Below, one piece after another: positions 1 to 11,021 of a stretch of 64,000 nucleotides of DNA; position 1 is the first letter of the stretch, and each line of letters starts with the position of its first letter. This stretch comes from Caprimulgus europaeus. Its lineage: Eukaryota; Chordata; Aves; Caprimulgiformes; Caprimulgidae. The DNA lies in NCBI GenBank assembly GCA_907165065.1, contig OU015523.1, positions 114,912,246 through 114,976,245 of the forward strand, in the 5' to 3' direction. A model generated the notes under the pieces. It did not search any database. It worked only from the letters and a program-made list of their open reading frames with translations, and was not told the DNA's origin. A program made the translations under genes and the position numbers.

Positions 1-446
1 GTGGGCGAATACCCTTCAGACCTCTCTTACCATCCAAGCTGCCCTTACACAACAGGTATGGGGCTCTAGAACTTGAGAGTCAGTCAAATGAGTATGTCGA
101 TGAGGTCTGTCCAGGTGGTTGCCTAAGGTGAGTCAGTCAGCCCCAAGCATTGTGACTGCCTCCATTAAGAAAAAAAGGAGGGTTAAAAAAAAAGGGATGA
201 GAGACAATGGGCATGAACTGCAACATAGGAAGTTCCACCTGAACCTAAGGAAGAACTTCTTTACTGTGAGGGTGACAGAGCACTGGGACAGGTTGCCCAG
301 AGAAGTTGTGGAATCTCCCTCTCTAGAGATGTTCAAAAATCATCTGGACAAAATCCTGGTTCATGTGCTCTAGGAGTCCCTGCTTGAGCAGGGTGGTTGG
401 ACTAGATGACCTTCTCTTTCTCCCTCAACCATTCTGTGATTCTGTG
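1..446 (+). mobile_element. CR1 LINE, internally deleted (ORF1 region joined to ORF2 3' end)
   Basis: The right-hand 250 bp are the standard CR1 3' end: the last codons of the reverse transcriptase ORF ([23 protein letters not shown]) followed by the short 3' UTR and two 8-bp tail units (ATTCTGTG type) at 431-446. The left part (about 1-190) resembles the linker of CR1 ORF1 that precedes its esterase-like domain, with a lysine/arginine-rich stretch (KKKRRVKKK). The two are separated by several kilobases in a full element, so an internal deletion at about 190-205 is inferred. The deletion leaves an 84-codon chimeric frame (119-373) that crosses the junction. The element runs off the left edge. 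The 3' part is certain; the ORF1 assignment is from recollection of CR1 organisation and is less sure. Confidence 0.8.
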
Positions 447-1239
447 ACCTTCCCAGCCACAGGGTGCTACTGGAAATTCAGTGTCGAAAGCTATCTGTGC
501 TTTATAAATGCAAGCAGTGACAGATGCCTTAACTCTACATACTGCACATGCTGCTCTCTTTTCAGGTGAGGCATACAGGAAGGAAAGAAAGCGTTCAGAT
601 AAATACAGACTTTTGGAACTCGAATGCATTAAAATGTTTAAAATCTGGCAGAGCAGTTTGGGATATATACCTCCAGGTAACTTAAGGAGGAGACTGTGAG
701 TTTGCTGAATTAAATGCTTGACAAGGAAACAAAGTTATAAAGCCAGCTCTGCCATCCCCTGTACTAGTGTGAGATGTGTGGGAACCTAGAGCATAACTGG
801 CTTTCAGCAAGCTGCAGTATGGTTCAGTCCAAGCCCTATTCTGGGAAGCTGTCCAGAGGATATTGACTTCTGGTTTTCCTCATCAAGGAAATAGTACTGT
901 CAGGTCCTGAGGGGTAAAACTAATCCTTATTTAATTAAGAGTTTTGATTAATTGAGTTTGGGTAAACAGGGTGATAAAGTAACCAAAATATCTTGAAAGC
1001 AAAATATGGGAACTGAGAGGCATGCCCCTGTCCAGCCACTTGTCAGTAAAGATAACATTATTCGTCTCCCTGCCCTTGCCACTGCTGGGAATAAAACTGC
1101 AGGCTCCTGACTACAGAGGGATCAGTGTGAGCAGAGCTTGGAGAGGGCTTTGGTAGAATTCATGGAATTCATGCCCTGTCAACAGCATTTTATAGCATTA
1201 AGTGTGTTACCAACTGTGTTGGAAGAAAAAATGAACCTT
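447..1239. other. Unannotated single-copy-like stretch
   Basis: No coding, RNA or repeat signature recognised. Short frames at 363-699 are open in overlapping frames on both strands and look like chance. A tandem pair of the 9-mer GAATTCATG lies at 1156-1173. Confidence 0.5.
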
Positions 1240-1404
1240 TGTACTGGGTCTGCTTGGGATAAAGTTAATTTTCTTCATAGCAGCCTATATGGCAGTGTGT
1301 TCTGGAAGTGACCAAATCAGTGTTGATAACACGACAATGTTTTAGCTCTTGCTGAGCAGTGTTTTCACAGTGTTGAAACCTTTTCTTTTTCCCACTCTGC
1401 CCTC

Positions 1405-1409
1405 CTCAG
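1405..1409. repeat. Left target-site duplication CTCAG of nested LTR
   Basis: CTCAG immediately precedes the LTR terminus and is repeated exactly at 2030-2034 right after the other terminus. Confidence 0.85.
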
Positions 1410-2029
1410 TGTGGTGGCTTCACCCTTTTGGTTTGCAGCCAAACACAGCCTGCTTTCTCACCCGCCCCCCCGCCTCCAGGGAGTAAGGAAGAAAATTGGA
1501 AAGAAAAGGGCAAGGAGACTCATGGGTTGAGATGAAAATTATTTACTAATTAAAATAAAATTATAATGATAACAGTAATAATAGAATATACAATTAAGTG
1601 ATGCACAGTGCAATTTCTCACCACCCACCAACCGATGCCCAGCCTGTCCCAGCCAGTGATCCCAGAGCCGAGACAGTCCCGAAACCCAAACTCCGGAAGA
1701 GCGAGTCAGAGCAATCCCTGAAAGAATGCCCCCAATTTCCAGTCAACCCTGGCTAACATCCCAGACATGACATGATGTGATATGATACGGAATATCTCAT
1801 AGGCACATCCAAATGCCAGTTTTGGGTTTTGCTACTTACTATGCTTCTTCCTCCCAGTCCCAATGCAGCTGTGAACCAGCCAAACACAATGCCCTTGGGC
1901 TCCAGCAACAACTAATAACATTAGTACTTTATCAACATTCTTCTCATATTAAGTCCTACACTGAAACTAAAACACAGCTATTCTAACTACTCATAAGACA
2001 ATTAATTCTATCCTAGCAAAACCAGGACA
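1410..2029 (-). mobile_element. Solo LTR nested inside the 1.24-2.46 kb LTR
   Basis: Read on the minus strand the element starts TGTCCTGGTTTTGC and ends CCACCACA, giving TG...CA termini. It is flanked by a perfect 5-bp direct repeat CTCAG (1405-1409 and 2030-2034), the length expected for ERVL-type integration. It contains an AT-rich block near its 3' end and shares its order of motifs with the 12.8-kb solo LTR. No gag, pol or env sequence is attached, so it is a solo LTR produced by LTR-LTR recombination. Orientation is opposite to the host LTR, and the insertion splits that LTR cleanly. Confidence 0.9.
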
Positions 2030-2034
2030 CTCAG
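2030..2034. repeat. Right target-site duplication CTCAG of nested LTR
   Basis: Exact partner of the CTCAG at 1405-1409. Removing the nested element plus one copy restores a continuous host LTR. Confidence 0.85.
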
Positions 2035-2457
2035 TAAGTAGGCTGGGGGTGGGCAAGTGATTGGGAGGAGGCACAACCAGGACAGCTGACCCAAGCTAAC
2101 CAAAGGGCTATTCCATACCATATGATGTCATGCTCAGCTACGAAAGCTCAGAGAAAGACAAGAGGAAGGGAGATGTCTGTGGTTATGGCATTTGTCTTCT
2201 AATTAATCTTTGCACACAAAGAAGCCCCGCTTTCTGGAAATGGCAGAACATTTGCCTGCTGGTGGGAAGTAGACAATTAATTTAACATTTTTCTTTGCTT
2301 GTGTGTGCTGCTTTCCCTTACTGATTAAGCTGCCTTTATCTGGACCCACTAATTTTTCTTGCTTTTGTCCTTCCAATCCTCTCTCCCATCCTGCTGGGGA
2401 GGAGTAAATGAGTGACTGGCTGGGGGCTTATCTGCTAGCTGTGATCAACACACCACA

Positions 2458-3205
2458 ATAATGAGGCCCTTATGATAAGTTCTTCCCTCCATCTTCCCCT
2501 CAAATCTCCACCTTTAAATATTTTTCCCTTTTAACTTATTAAAATAATGCTTATGAGATACTCAACAGGTCTAAGTAAGAAATAAGTTGAGTATGCAGTT
2601 GCACACTTAACTCATGTGTGCAACTGTGAGGACACGTGCAAGGGAGGCACTTGGAAAGACTGGCACCTCTTGAGTGAGCTGCTCACTTAATTTTGAAACA
2701 ATCATTTTCCACATGTTATTTAATTCGAGTGATGTAACTGCTCTGTTTGTGTGATTGACCTCTTGGAACACTATGCCAAAGGCTGTCCTCAGTCGTAGCC
2801 ATGCAACCACATTGATCTCAGTGCAGTTGCACACGCATGGCTGCCGACAGAAGCCCACCTCAGTGGAGTTCCTTCCTCCACTGCAGAATCACCCACTGTT
2901 TAGGTATTTTTATGTAAATGTCCTTTTCTCAGGCACACTGGAGTCTCTTGGTGGTCGTTGAAACTTTTCTCACTGTGTCCTTTAGTTGATCTTTTATTTT
3001 GCTTAATTCATCTTTTGTCCTGTTTACAACACTTGTCTCCACAAACTGGTTTATTCTAACATCACTACCTTATCTACACTATTGCAAAGATCTGACACCT
3101 CAAGTCACCTATTTTAGACTACAAACTTGAGTAGGCCTAGCAGATATGTAAACAGCTTTCAATGTCACCTTGTTTAAGCAGACGGGTGTGTTCTTTTTGG
3201 AATGG
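2458..3205. other. Unannotated stretch with a perfect inverted repeat
   Basis: AT-rich and without a recognisable gene. It contains the inverted repeat at 2596-2626 (listed separately) and another direct copy of its arm at 2824-2834. Two overlapping opposite-strand frames at 2607-2858 (minus) and 2755-2961 (plus) have no recognisable domain. Confidence 0.5.
2596..2626. repeat. Perfect 11-bp inverted repeat, CAGTTGCACAC arms
   Basis: CAGTTGCACAC (2596-2606) and its exact reverse complement (2616-2626) enclose a 9-nt loop. Two further G-T wobble pairs could extend the stem outward. The same 11-mer recurs at 2824-2834 and, reversed, at 37362-37372. CAGTTG fits both an E-box (CANNTG) and a Myb-type site; function is not shown. 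Confidence 0.7.
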
Positions 3206-3404
3206 TATCATAGGCAGGTGCTGATTCCTAGTACAGGCTGGACATGTCCTTGCTGCAAGGAGAGTTGTGTATTGATTCCCAGAGAGGGCTAAATGCACCC
3301 TGCTCTCCTAGATAGGTAGCCCCTACACCTATGGATGAACTGGACAGTCTTCTCATCAGGCCCCTGATCCAAGAAAACATACACATTAATTCCTAGGGAG
3401 GGCT

Positions 3405-3568
3405 GAATCATAGGATCACAGAATGGTTTGGATTGGAAGGGACCCTAAGGATCATCTAGTTCCAGCCCCCTTGCCATGAGCAGGGACAGCCCTCACTAGA
3501 CCAGGTTGCTCAAAGCCTCATCCAACCTGGCCTTGAACACTTCCAGGGAAGGGGCACCCAAATACACT
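3405..3568 (-). mobile_element. CR1 LINE 3' end, 5'-truncated
   Basis: Minus-strand CR1 tail: imperfect 8-bp tail units at the low-coordinate end (TCATAGGATCACAGAATGG), then the conserved 3' UTR, then the last RT codons ([15 protein letters not shown]) in reverse. It lies inside the 110-bp tandem array, immediately after a core. Confidence 0.9.
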
Positions 3569-4083
3569 CCTGCTCCAAGACACATACATTTGCTCTCAGA
3601 TATATGAACAGTGGACTGTGTGTTTGAGAACACCAAAAAAGCCACCCTCTCTGCTCTGTATGAAGAGCCCAAAGAGCAACATCCAGAGTGCACAACTATT
3701 CCTCTGATCACTGCAGCAGAAGGGTCTTGATCTGTCCTGCTAGATGAACTGAACAAGATGAAGGAGGCCTTAATGAGGTATGTGAGCAAAGGTTATTCTT
3801 CTGCCCAAGGACAAATGTAAAATGAGACAAAGAACACTACAGTCAGACTCCCGTGGTGTCACTGGTGCAGTCTGTGTGTACTGGGTAACTTTTGATGTAT
3901 AGGTCAAGGAAGATGCCTGGCAGTGTACTCAGGCAGTTTCTGTGGAAGACAACAGAACAGGACAAAGAGAGGCACACATTAGTTCCCAGGGAGGGCTGAA
4001 CAGGTCTCTGCTCCACAGACAGGCAGGTGCTATTTGCTGGCACAGGCAGAAGAGGCTCCTGCCCTAAGGAGAGACACACATTG

Positions 4084-4587
4084 TGTCCAGCTCTGAAGTC
4101 CTCAGCACCACAGGAAAGACATGGAACTGATGGAGCAGGTCCAGAGGAGAGTCAAAAAGATGATCAGAGGGAAGAAACACCTCTCCTATGAAGAAAAGCT
4201 GAGAGAGGTGGGGTTGTTCAGCCTGGAGAAGAGAAGGCTCTGGGGAGACCTTATTACAACCTTTCAGTACTTAAAAGGAGCTTATGAAAAAGATGGGGAC
4301 ACACTTTTTAGCAGGGTCTGTAGTCATAGGACAAAGGGTAATGATTTTAAACTAAAAGATTTAGACCAGATATAAGGAAGAAATTTTTTACATTGATGGT
4401 GGTGAAACACTGGAACAAGCTTCCCAGAGAGGTGGTAGATGCCTCATCCCTGAAAACATTTATGGTCAGGCTGGATGGGGCTCTGAGCAACCTGCTCTGG
4501 TTGAAGATGTCCCTGCTCACTGCAGGGGTGTTGGACTAGATGAGCTTTAAAGGTCCCTTCCAACCCAAACCACTCTATGATTCTATG
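4084..4587 (+). mobile_element. CR1 LINE, 3' 0.5 kb
   Basis: It encodes the C-terminal RT remnant MELMEQVQRRVKKMIRGKKH, then [20 protein letters not shown], in one 84-codon frame before stops intervene, then the 3' UTR ending in ATTCTATGG-type tail. The element sits exactly between ...ACACACATTG and GATTCCTAGG..., the two halves of one array core, so it post-dates the array. Confidence 0.93.
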
Positions 4588-4700
4588 GATTCCTAGGAAG
4601 GGCTAAATTGGCCCATGCTCCAAGAACACAGATTTCTCCAAGACACACATTGATTTCTAGGCAAGGTTAAAGATGCCTCCAATCCACAGAGGAGGTCCTA

Positions 4701-7700
4701 CAGAACCCAGAGACAGCACCTAGCCAAACATCCAGGAAGCCAGTGGCAGAAGGTGGCACTGGAGCCTCACTGGGCTCCTCTGCTCTGTCTGATGTGACAG
4801 AACATTCCATGAGGGCCGTCAGAAGAGAGGGTTACCCGTGCGGTGCCTTGAGCTGTTGAGTTTTAAGGTTAAATTATAGCAAACCCCATTTGTGTGATGA
4901 GGGCTGATGGGCTCAGCTGTGTGCTGCAGCAGGGCTGTTGTAGAGGCAGCTGACACTGGCTGGCACCGGCTGTGTCAGGTGTGGGCAGCCGTGACCATTC
5001 CTCACAGAGGCCACCATGCAGCCTCCCTGCTGCCAGCACCCTGACATGGACACACACTAGAGTCATAAACAGACAAGGAGCACTGGACAAAATCAATTTA
5101 TATACCATTACCAAACAACAAGATTTCCTGCTCCTTTGTGGTAAGTGCTTTACAAAACCCAGGAAACCTCCAACCTTAAAAGTGAGGACTAGGAGGAGTG
5201 TGAAGCAAGCAACATAGCCGGGGAGCAAAGTGAATTTCAGAGGTGTTTAAAAGATGCTTGCAGTGAAGTTTACACACCATCAGTTATCGTTATCACAGTA
5301 TGCACCACACTCAAGACTACGTCTCTGTCTGGATTTTTTTCATTTTATTGCCTACTTACGTCATACCAATGGAGTCTCATTTTCTGCTCCCCTGCATTCC
5401 TCCTGCAGTCAGTCATCCATGTGAGGTACAATGCCGTTGTGTTCTTCATCTCTTCCCCATTTTTCCCTTTCAAAGCTTTTCAGCTGAGTAAGATTCCTAT
5501 TTCAGAAATGCCTTTTTGTTCTTGGCAAAATCTGAAATTTCCCCCTCCTTGATATGTAAATGTGTTACATTACTATACGTAGCCATCCCCTCAAAATATC
5601 ATTTCAAAATATACCTAAATGGTTTAGTGCACAGTCAGAAAATGAAGGACCAATTTTATAAATACCTTGATTTTTTTCAGCCTTTATCTAACAAACCATA
5701 TGTCCTCAGCAGCTTTAGTGACCTGTTGGAGGCAGAAGGCAGAAAAAAAACAGTAGAGGAGAAAAGTTTAGTAAATACTCAACTCAAAGCCCATTTCATC
5801 TGGGGCCATACAGTAACATCTAACATCCACCTTACAACACCAGACACAATTTAAATGATGGATACTTCTATCTAGATCTTCATGGCTAGACTTCTTGTGC
5901 ACCCAGTTATGCAGAACAACAGAGATCAGGAAGCCAGTTAATAGCATCTTGATGTATTCATAGGCTGGGACATAGAGTGCAGCAGGCTGGAGGCTGCTTT
6001 AATAAACTACCAGCACACTGTACCTACACAAAATCATCTGCTCCAGCCTCTTCTCAGCTGTGACAGTTTGCTTCATGAGGTATAAGGGGCAGAAGAGTAT
6101 TGCCATTGGCAATGCTAACTGAATGCATCAGAGCAACCAGCACCAGCCTCGTGGCCTTTCTACCTGAGAGGAATGGTGTGATCCTCTGTATAGTGGGATC
6201 TTAAAGATGAGATATGATTTTGTCACTTTGTCATCAAGTCACTTTGGATGAGTTTTACTGGGGTTGGGTTGGCTTCCTGCCTGCAGCATTCCTCAAGGAA
6301 TGCCTCCCTTCCACTCTTTGCCCCTCTATGAGCAAGATGGGGTTTCCACAAACCTAGCTTGAATCTTGACAGAATTAGATGCTGACTTTCAGTGAAAGTC
6401 ACCGTAGACTAGCCCCAAGTCACCTTGTTGTCAGAGAACAAAGTGAACTGAAAGCTATATGAGAATGTTGGGAGGAGGGAGATGAAATAAGGTTCTAAGG
6501 AAGCAAAGGACAAAAACAAGAATTCCATTAGGTTCCTTGTTCAAAAAAGACTCAATTGTTTGAGTCAATTCAATCAACTTCCATTGCCTGAAATCTGGAT
6601 ATCTATTCTTAGTAAAACATATTTGTTAGATACTTAAACTCAATGATTACCACTTTTCTGAGGACTGTGGATGTCTCATTGGGACTGGACATGTCACTTT
6701 TAGGAAGTATCTGTAAGATAGAAAGAAACTTGTCCTTGGAGAACAATAGCTCTAGGGTAAGGTTGAGAATTTGCTTTAGGCTGGGTAAGGAAGACAAATT
6801 TTATAAGGTAAAGGTCGGGTGGCAGATATTGTCTGTGTTTCCCTTGTACTATGCTTAGTACCTGTGAATAATAGGCTACAAAACTCCACACTGCTCCAAG
6901 TTAATTCTTGTTAACAAATGGAACATAGACAACCTGCACGTGGCCCAGATGAAGCAGTTCTCCAAGGATAATGCTCAGAGCTAGTTCCTGGCTCTTGCTC
7001 TCAGCCTTCCCCTACCAAGAAATGCACATCTGTCCTCCTTTGCCTCCCCCTCCCCATCATCAGAGGTTACAATTTGCTCCTTTCTGTGGATTTACATGGT
7101 TATAAAATTGTGCCTGCACTCAGAATTGTGAAGTAATCCAGATGATAAAAAATACAATTCTAAGAGAAGTCTGAGATCATTTGACAGAAGCAGGAATGAA
7201 TGGGTGGGAGGTGGGTTGGGGGTGGAAACCACCTGAGCAAAGTGTAATAAATAGAATAGGTTTTCTTCTGTGCTCTTGGTCTTCTTCCTTTGTCTGAGAC
7301 ATTACCAGAGCATGCAGCTGGCTCTCTGTAAGAACATGGTCCTGTTTAAGATGCTGAGGTGGAGCACTTGCCTAAGGGGGAAAAAAAATACGGAAAAAAA
7401 TAATAAGTAGCTGATCTCTGTTTACTATTCACACTATATGGCTGGATGTATAAGAGTAGCAAAAAGACAAGTTCCTGTCCTTGAAGAGGAATTTGTAAGA
7501 CCAAGACTAAAGTAATCTTGGGAGCTACATTTCACATTGCTGTAATTCTATTACCTGAATAGGTGTTCAGGGACATGTTAGTCACAACAGAGTATTCTGT
7601 CTGTCTTCCAGCTGCCCACCTAGAAAAGCATGGGCCTTACATAGGGATGTTGTATTTGTTATGTTGTTACAGATACGCCACAGCAACCTGATAGCCTGTG

Positions 7701-7706
7701 GCATTT
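4701..7706. other. Unannotated 3-kb stretch
   Basis: No repeat family or gene recognised. The longest frames (119 codons minus at 4869-5228, 112 codons plus at 5516-5854) lack any known domain, and the former overlaps an 81-codon plus-strand frame, as expected of chance frames. The 4.8-5.1 kb part is more GC-rich than the rest. Confidence 0.5.
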
Positions 7707-7966
7707 CAAGTGGATGAAAAATTAGATAAGAGCCGTCAATGTGCGCTTGCAGCTCAGAAAGCAAATCATCTCTTGGGCTGCACAAAAAGGAGTGTGGCCA
7801 GGAGGTTGAGTGGGATGGTTCTCCCCTTCCACTCTGCTCTTGTGAGAACCTGGAGTACTGCATCCAGCTCTGAAGGCCCCAACACAAGAAAGACATGGAC
7901 CTATTGGAGAGCATACAAAGGATGATTTTGTGTGACAGCACACAAATATGATCAGAGGGATGGAAT
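7707..7966 (+). mobile_element. CR1 LINE fragment (mid 3' RT region)
   Basis: Decayed RT sequence: the frame beginning near 7698 reads through [25 protein letters not shown], the stretch before the conserved LEYC motif, which appears as TGGAGTACTGCATCC near 7850. The tail and 3' UTR are missing, so both ends are truncated. Several frameshifts are present. Confidence 0.88.
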
Positions 7967-8057
7967 TCATAAACCATGGCAAAAAGTCACTTGTTAAAAG
8001 CATGATTTGCAGTGACAAATGTGTGTATATACTGAGCTCTGTGGCAAGGTTTGTAAA

Positions 8058-8212
8058 AACAGGTCAGGGCTGCCCTGTGCCAGACATAGATGGTTCCAGT
8101 GAGTTCCACCTAGCTTCACAAGAGACCCACCAAGGAACACAGCTGAGCCCATCAGCCAAGATGGTAGCGGCTCTGTGAAACCATATTTGAAAGGGTTGAA
8201 AATACCAGATGG
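8058..8212 (+). mobile_element. Avian ERV LTR fragment (same family as 61.2 kb)
   Basis: It contains the blocks CAGGGCTGCCCTGTGCCAGA, a GGTTCC segment, CTGAGCCCATCAGCCAAGATG and a CATATTTGAAAGGG segment in LTR order. The last is a degraded form of the ATATTTAAGG TATA region of the 61.2-kb copy. Only the 5' part of the LTR is recognisable; the remainder after about 8212 is lost or too diverged. Confidence 0.65.
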
Positions 8213-10311
8213 AGAGAGGAGGAGGAGGGAAGACAAGTTACAAAGTTTAGAGCTTCATTTTGCCTGTGCTACAGAGACTGGGATAAGACATTGCAGTTCA
8301 TTTCTCTGATGATTGCATTTGCATGGTGCATGATCCATCTCCATGACAGCACCAGGACTTCCCTTGTCCTTTGGAGCATACACAGAGTGCATGGATATAG
8401 TGACATGCTGGCACCTCAAAGTGGCATGTACACCTTGCAGTCAGGTATTATTTGAGCTTGTAAGGTTCTTCCTTTCATTCACTCAATTCATACACATGAA
8501 AAGCAAACATAAATGCTGCATGGGGACAGTCCAACACGGTGCTTTTATTTCAGCCTTAAATGTCGTGAGTTACATATCTCACAGCTAAGCATGAGTGCAC
8601 TGAGGAAGTCCTTCCTGTGTCTTGACTCCCATTATACTCTGCCTCTGAGAAATGTGCCACTTCTTTGTTTTTCTGAATTGGAACTAATAGAGCTGACATG
8701 GTGCAGCTGTGGGAGTGACTCAGCAGAATGGCTCTGCATCTTCATGTACATGACAATCTGTGATAAAAATTCTCATATTTTCAAGATAAAAAAGTCTTAG
8801 TTTCATTATTTTTTTCGTCAAGGGGAGCTAAAATTACTTTCAAGGAGCAACAGTAAAATTGAGATTCCACTACACCAGTCTGTCAAGATGGAAAACAGGA
8901 AAATCATATCAAGAATATGTTATAGTTCAAATTTTATTGGATTCATAATTATTTTCATACTTTCCAGGCAGAATTTAGGAGTATTTAAGCAAGGCTTAAA
9001 ATGTGAAACATATGGCAGATGAAGCGATGCTGATAACAATGGGGACTAATGATAAGAGAAATGTTTTACTAACAAGTGCATTTTACTTTGTCAATTTTTC
9101 CTCAGGATTAAGGAATAAACTTGGAATTGGATAGCTGGAGGAAAAAATGGTAGAAATCCTTCAGGATCTGAGTATTTGACCTCTAAAAGTCCAGGGTAAA
9201 CGGACAGTCACTTCCATTTAATAGAAAAAAAATAACAATGATTGATGAAATAATCCATTGAGGTTGTTTTGTTGCTTTTTTGTTCACTCATATCACCTCA
9301 AAGAAAGTCATCTAACCCATACTCAGCTCTGCTGCAGCTAAGTTCCCAGTTTCCATGTATTTAACTTCTATACTGACTGTGGCAGTCCAAAAAGACAACC
9401 TGCAAACCAACTCTGATACAAAACACACTCATTCTGGTTTTGGGTTAGCCAACCATCTATGCTTCAAGGAAGAGAGGACAGCAAGGACAGGAGTTTCCCT
9501 TTAGTTTAGGTTATTGTGGCTGGTGGGACTTTAGCGTTTGGACAGGGACTAGGCCAGGGATAGGACAGATCAATAGGCTGGGAAGTGGCAGCAGTGAGAA
9601 TTCAGCTCAGGGGGACAGAACAAGATGTCTGGAGGCCATTTGCAAAACTTGAGGGGGAGTCAGCTGCTGTGTGTACCCCTATCTTCTCTGTATCTAATGT
9701 TCCCAGAACTGTTATCTGGGATGGCAAGAGAGATGGGACAATCATTGTCTATCCCTCCAACAATGGGTGACCTCTTGCAGCCACTAATTGAGAGTGATCC
9801 TGAGCCCTTGCTGAGTCCAGGACCTTGATCAGTTATTGGTTAAGAGAGTGCTAGTTGGCCTTGGCCAAAAGCATGCTGGAGGCACTGAAACAATTTCACA
9901 GTCCAAAGCTCCAGGGCCTCACAATAGTCCTAAGTACTGCTTAAGCCACTAATGTGGACTCAGCCCATGTATTCACTTTGGTGAATGCCCTTGCCTCTCA
10001 CCACTTACGAAGAGGGTAACTCTCTGCTGCACTGAACTTCTGTTCACACTCCCACTTCCTAGGCTTCATGGGCAAACTGCATCAAACTCTAGGCTGAAGA
10101 CAAACACAATTCAATTCTCTTGTGACTTCCTTAGAAAGGCTTACCTCAACAGTCCAACCAAGCCACCATTGTCCCTGCATGCCAGCACCGTGCCACAAGC
10201 TCCTTTCAGCACCAACTATCTAGTCAAGGGCTTCTGAGCTTCTGGAGAAACTCATCACTCTTTGTCAACGTACATTTCTTTTATCTTTGAAGTTTTATTC
10301 CATCATGCACT
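8213..10311. other. Unannotated stretch
   Basis: AT-rich to about 9.3 kb, then more balanced. No repeat, RNA or coding signature recognised. Frames of 60-95 codons (for example plus 8513-8800) have no domain and overlap each other. Confidence 0.5.
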
Positions 10312-11021
10312 TCAACTTTACCTTCATGAAGCGGATGGGGAGGAACAACTCCATGCACCATTATATGCTGGGTCTCACTCTCCTGGAAAGCAGCTTGGCA
10401 GAAAAGGACCTGGGTGTCCTGGTGGACACCAAGTTAAGCATGAGCCAGCAATATGTCCTTGCTGCAAAGAGAGCAAATGGAATCCTGGGTTGCATTAGGC
10501 AAAGTATTGCCAGCCTGTTGATCCCCTATACTCAGCCATGCCTGGAGTACTGTGTCCTATTCTAGGCTTCTCAGTACAAGAGAGGGATGGACACACCGGA
10601 GAGAGAGTTAAACGAATGGCCAAAAGGATGATTAAGGGACTGGAGCACCTCACATAAAAGGAAAGGCTGAGAGAACTGGGACTGTTCAGCCTGGAGAAGA
10701 GAAACTGCAGGGACAATCTGAAGGGAGGGTGCAAGGAGGATGGAGACAGGCTCTTTTCAGTGCTGCCCAGTGACCAGAGGTGATAGACACAAACTGAAAC
10801 ACAGAAGGTCCCTCTGAACATCAGGAAATCCTGTGCGGATGACTGAACACTGGCACAGGTTTTCCAGGGAGGTTGTGGAGTCTCCCTCTTCAGAGATATT
10901 CAAAAGCTGTCTGGACATGGTCTTGGGCAACTGTCTCTAGGTGGCCCTGCTTGAGCAGTGAGGTTGGACCAGATGACCTTCAGAGATCTCTTCCAACCTC
11001 ACTTATTCTGTGATTCTGTCA
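10312..11021 (+). mobile_element. CR1 LINE, 3' 0.7 kb, distinct subfamily
   Basis: RT remnants are clear ([31 protein letters not shown] followed by CLEYC), then the C-terminal portion, then a tail ending TTCTGTGATTCTGTC. The AACTCCATGCACCATTATATGCTGGG-like segment at 10348-10373 is shared with the copy at 45.69 kb, so the two belong to one subfamily. Stops and frameshifts break the ORF, so it is inactive. Confidence 0.93.

Larger units (their letters stand above)
1240..2457 (+). mobile_element. Endogenous retroviral LTR, split by a nested LTR
   Basis: The left piece (1240-1409) begins TGTACTGG and carries the avian LTR 5' signature (GGATAAAGTTAATTTTCTTC followed by CATAGCAGC). The right piece (2035-2457) carries the matching downstream half: a CCATATGATGTCATGCTCAG promoter-proximal block at about 2120-2140 and a 3' end with CCACA near 2457. 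The same block order occurs in the LTRs at 16.1 and 27.8 kb. The family is inferred to be ERVL-like. The TATA region is degraded (CTACGAAAG where the 27.8-kb copy has TATAAAC), so promoter activity is unlikely. No flanking duplication could be matched for the outer element, so its ends are approximate. Confidence 0.8.
3206..4700. repeat. Degenerate tandem repeat array, about 110-bp unit, interrupted by two CR1s
   Basis: A core resembling CACATTGATTCCYAGGGAGG followed by GCTRAAT occurs at 3271-3296, 3382-3408, 3976-4002, 4587-4608 and 4647-4670, with a weaker version near 3576. Between cores a second shared block appears (AGGCAGGTGCT, then a spacer, then a CCTTGCTGCAAGGAGAG-like segment), seen at about 3212-3270 and 4020-4083. 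Neighbouring cores are about 111 bp (3271 to 3382) and 108 bp (3976 to 4084) apart. The rest of the array, about 3600-3970, is too decayed to phase. I do not recognise the family. It could be a decayed minisatellite or an internally repetitive retrovirus fragment. Confidence 0.7.

Noticed and set aside
3206-4700. CRISPR array
   Set aside because: Repeats are degenerate, about 110 bp apart and interrupted by CR1; the genome is clearly vertebrate.
4869-5228. 119-codon minus-strand ORF
   Set aside because: No domain, no visible splice or start context, overlapped by an 81-codon frame on the other strand.
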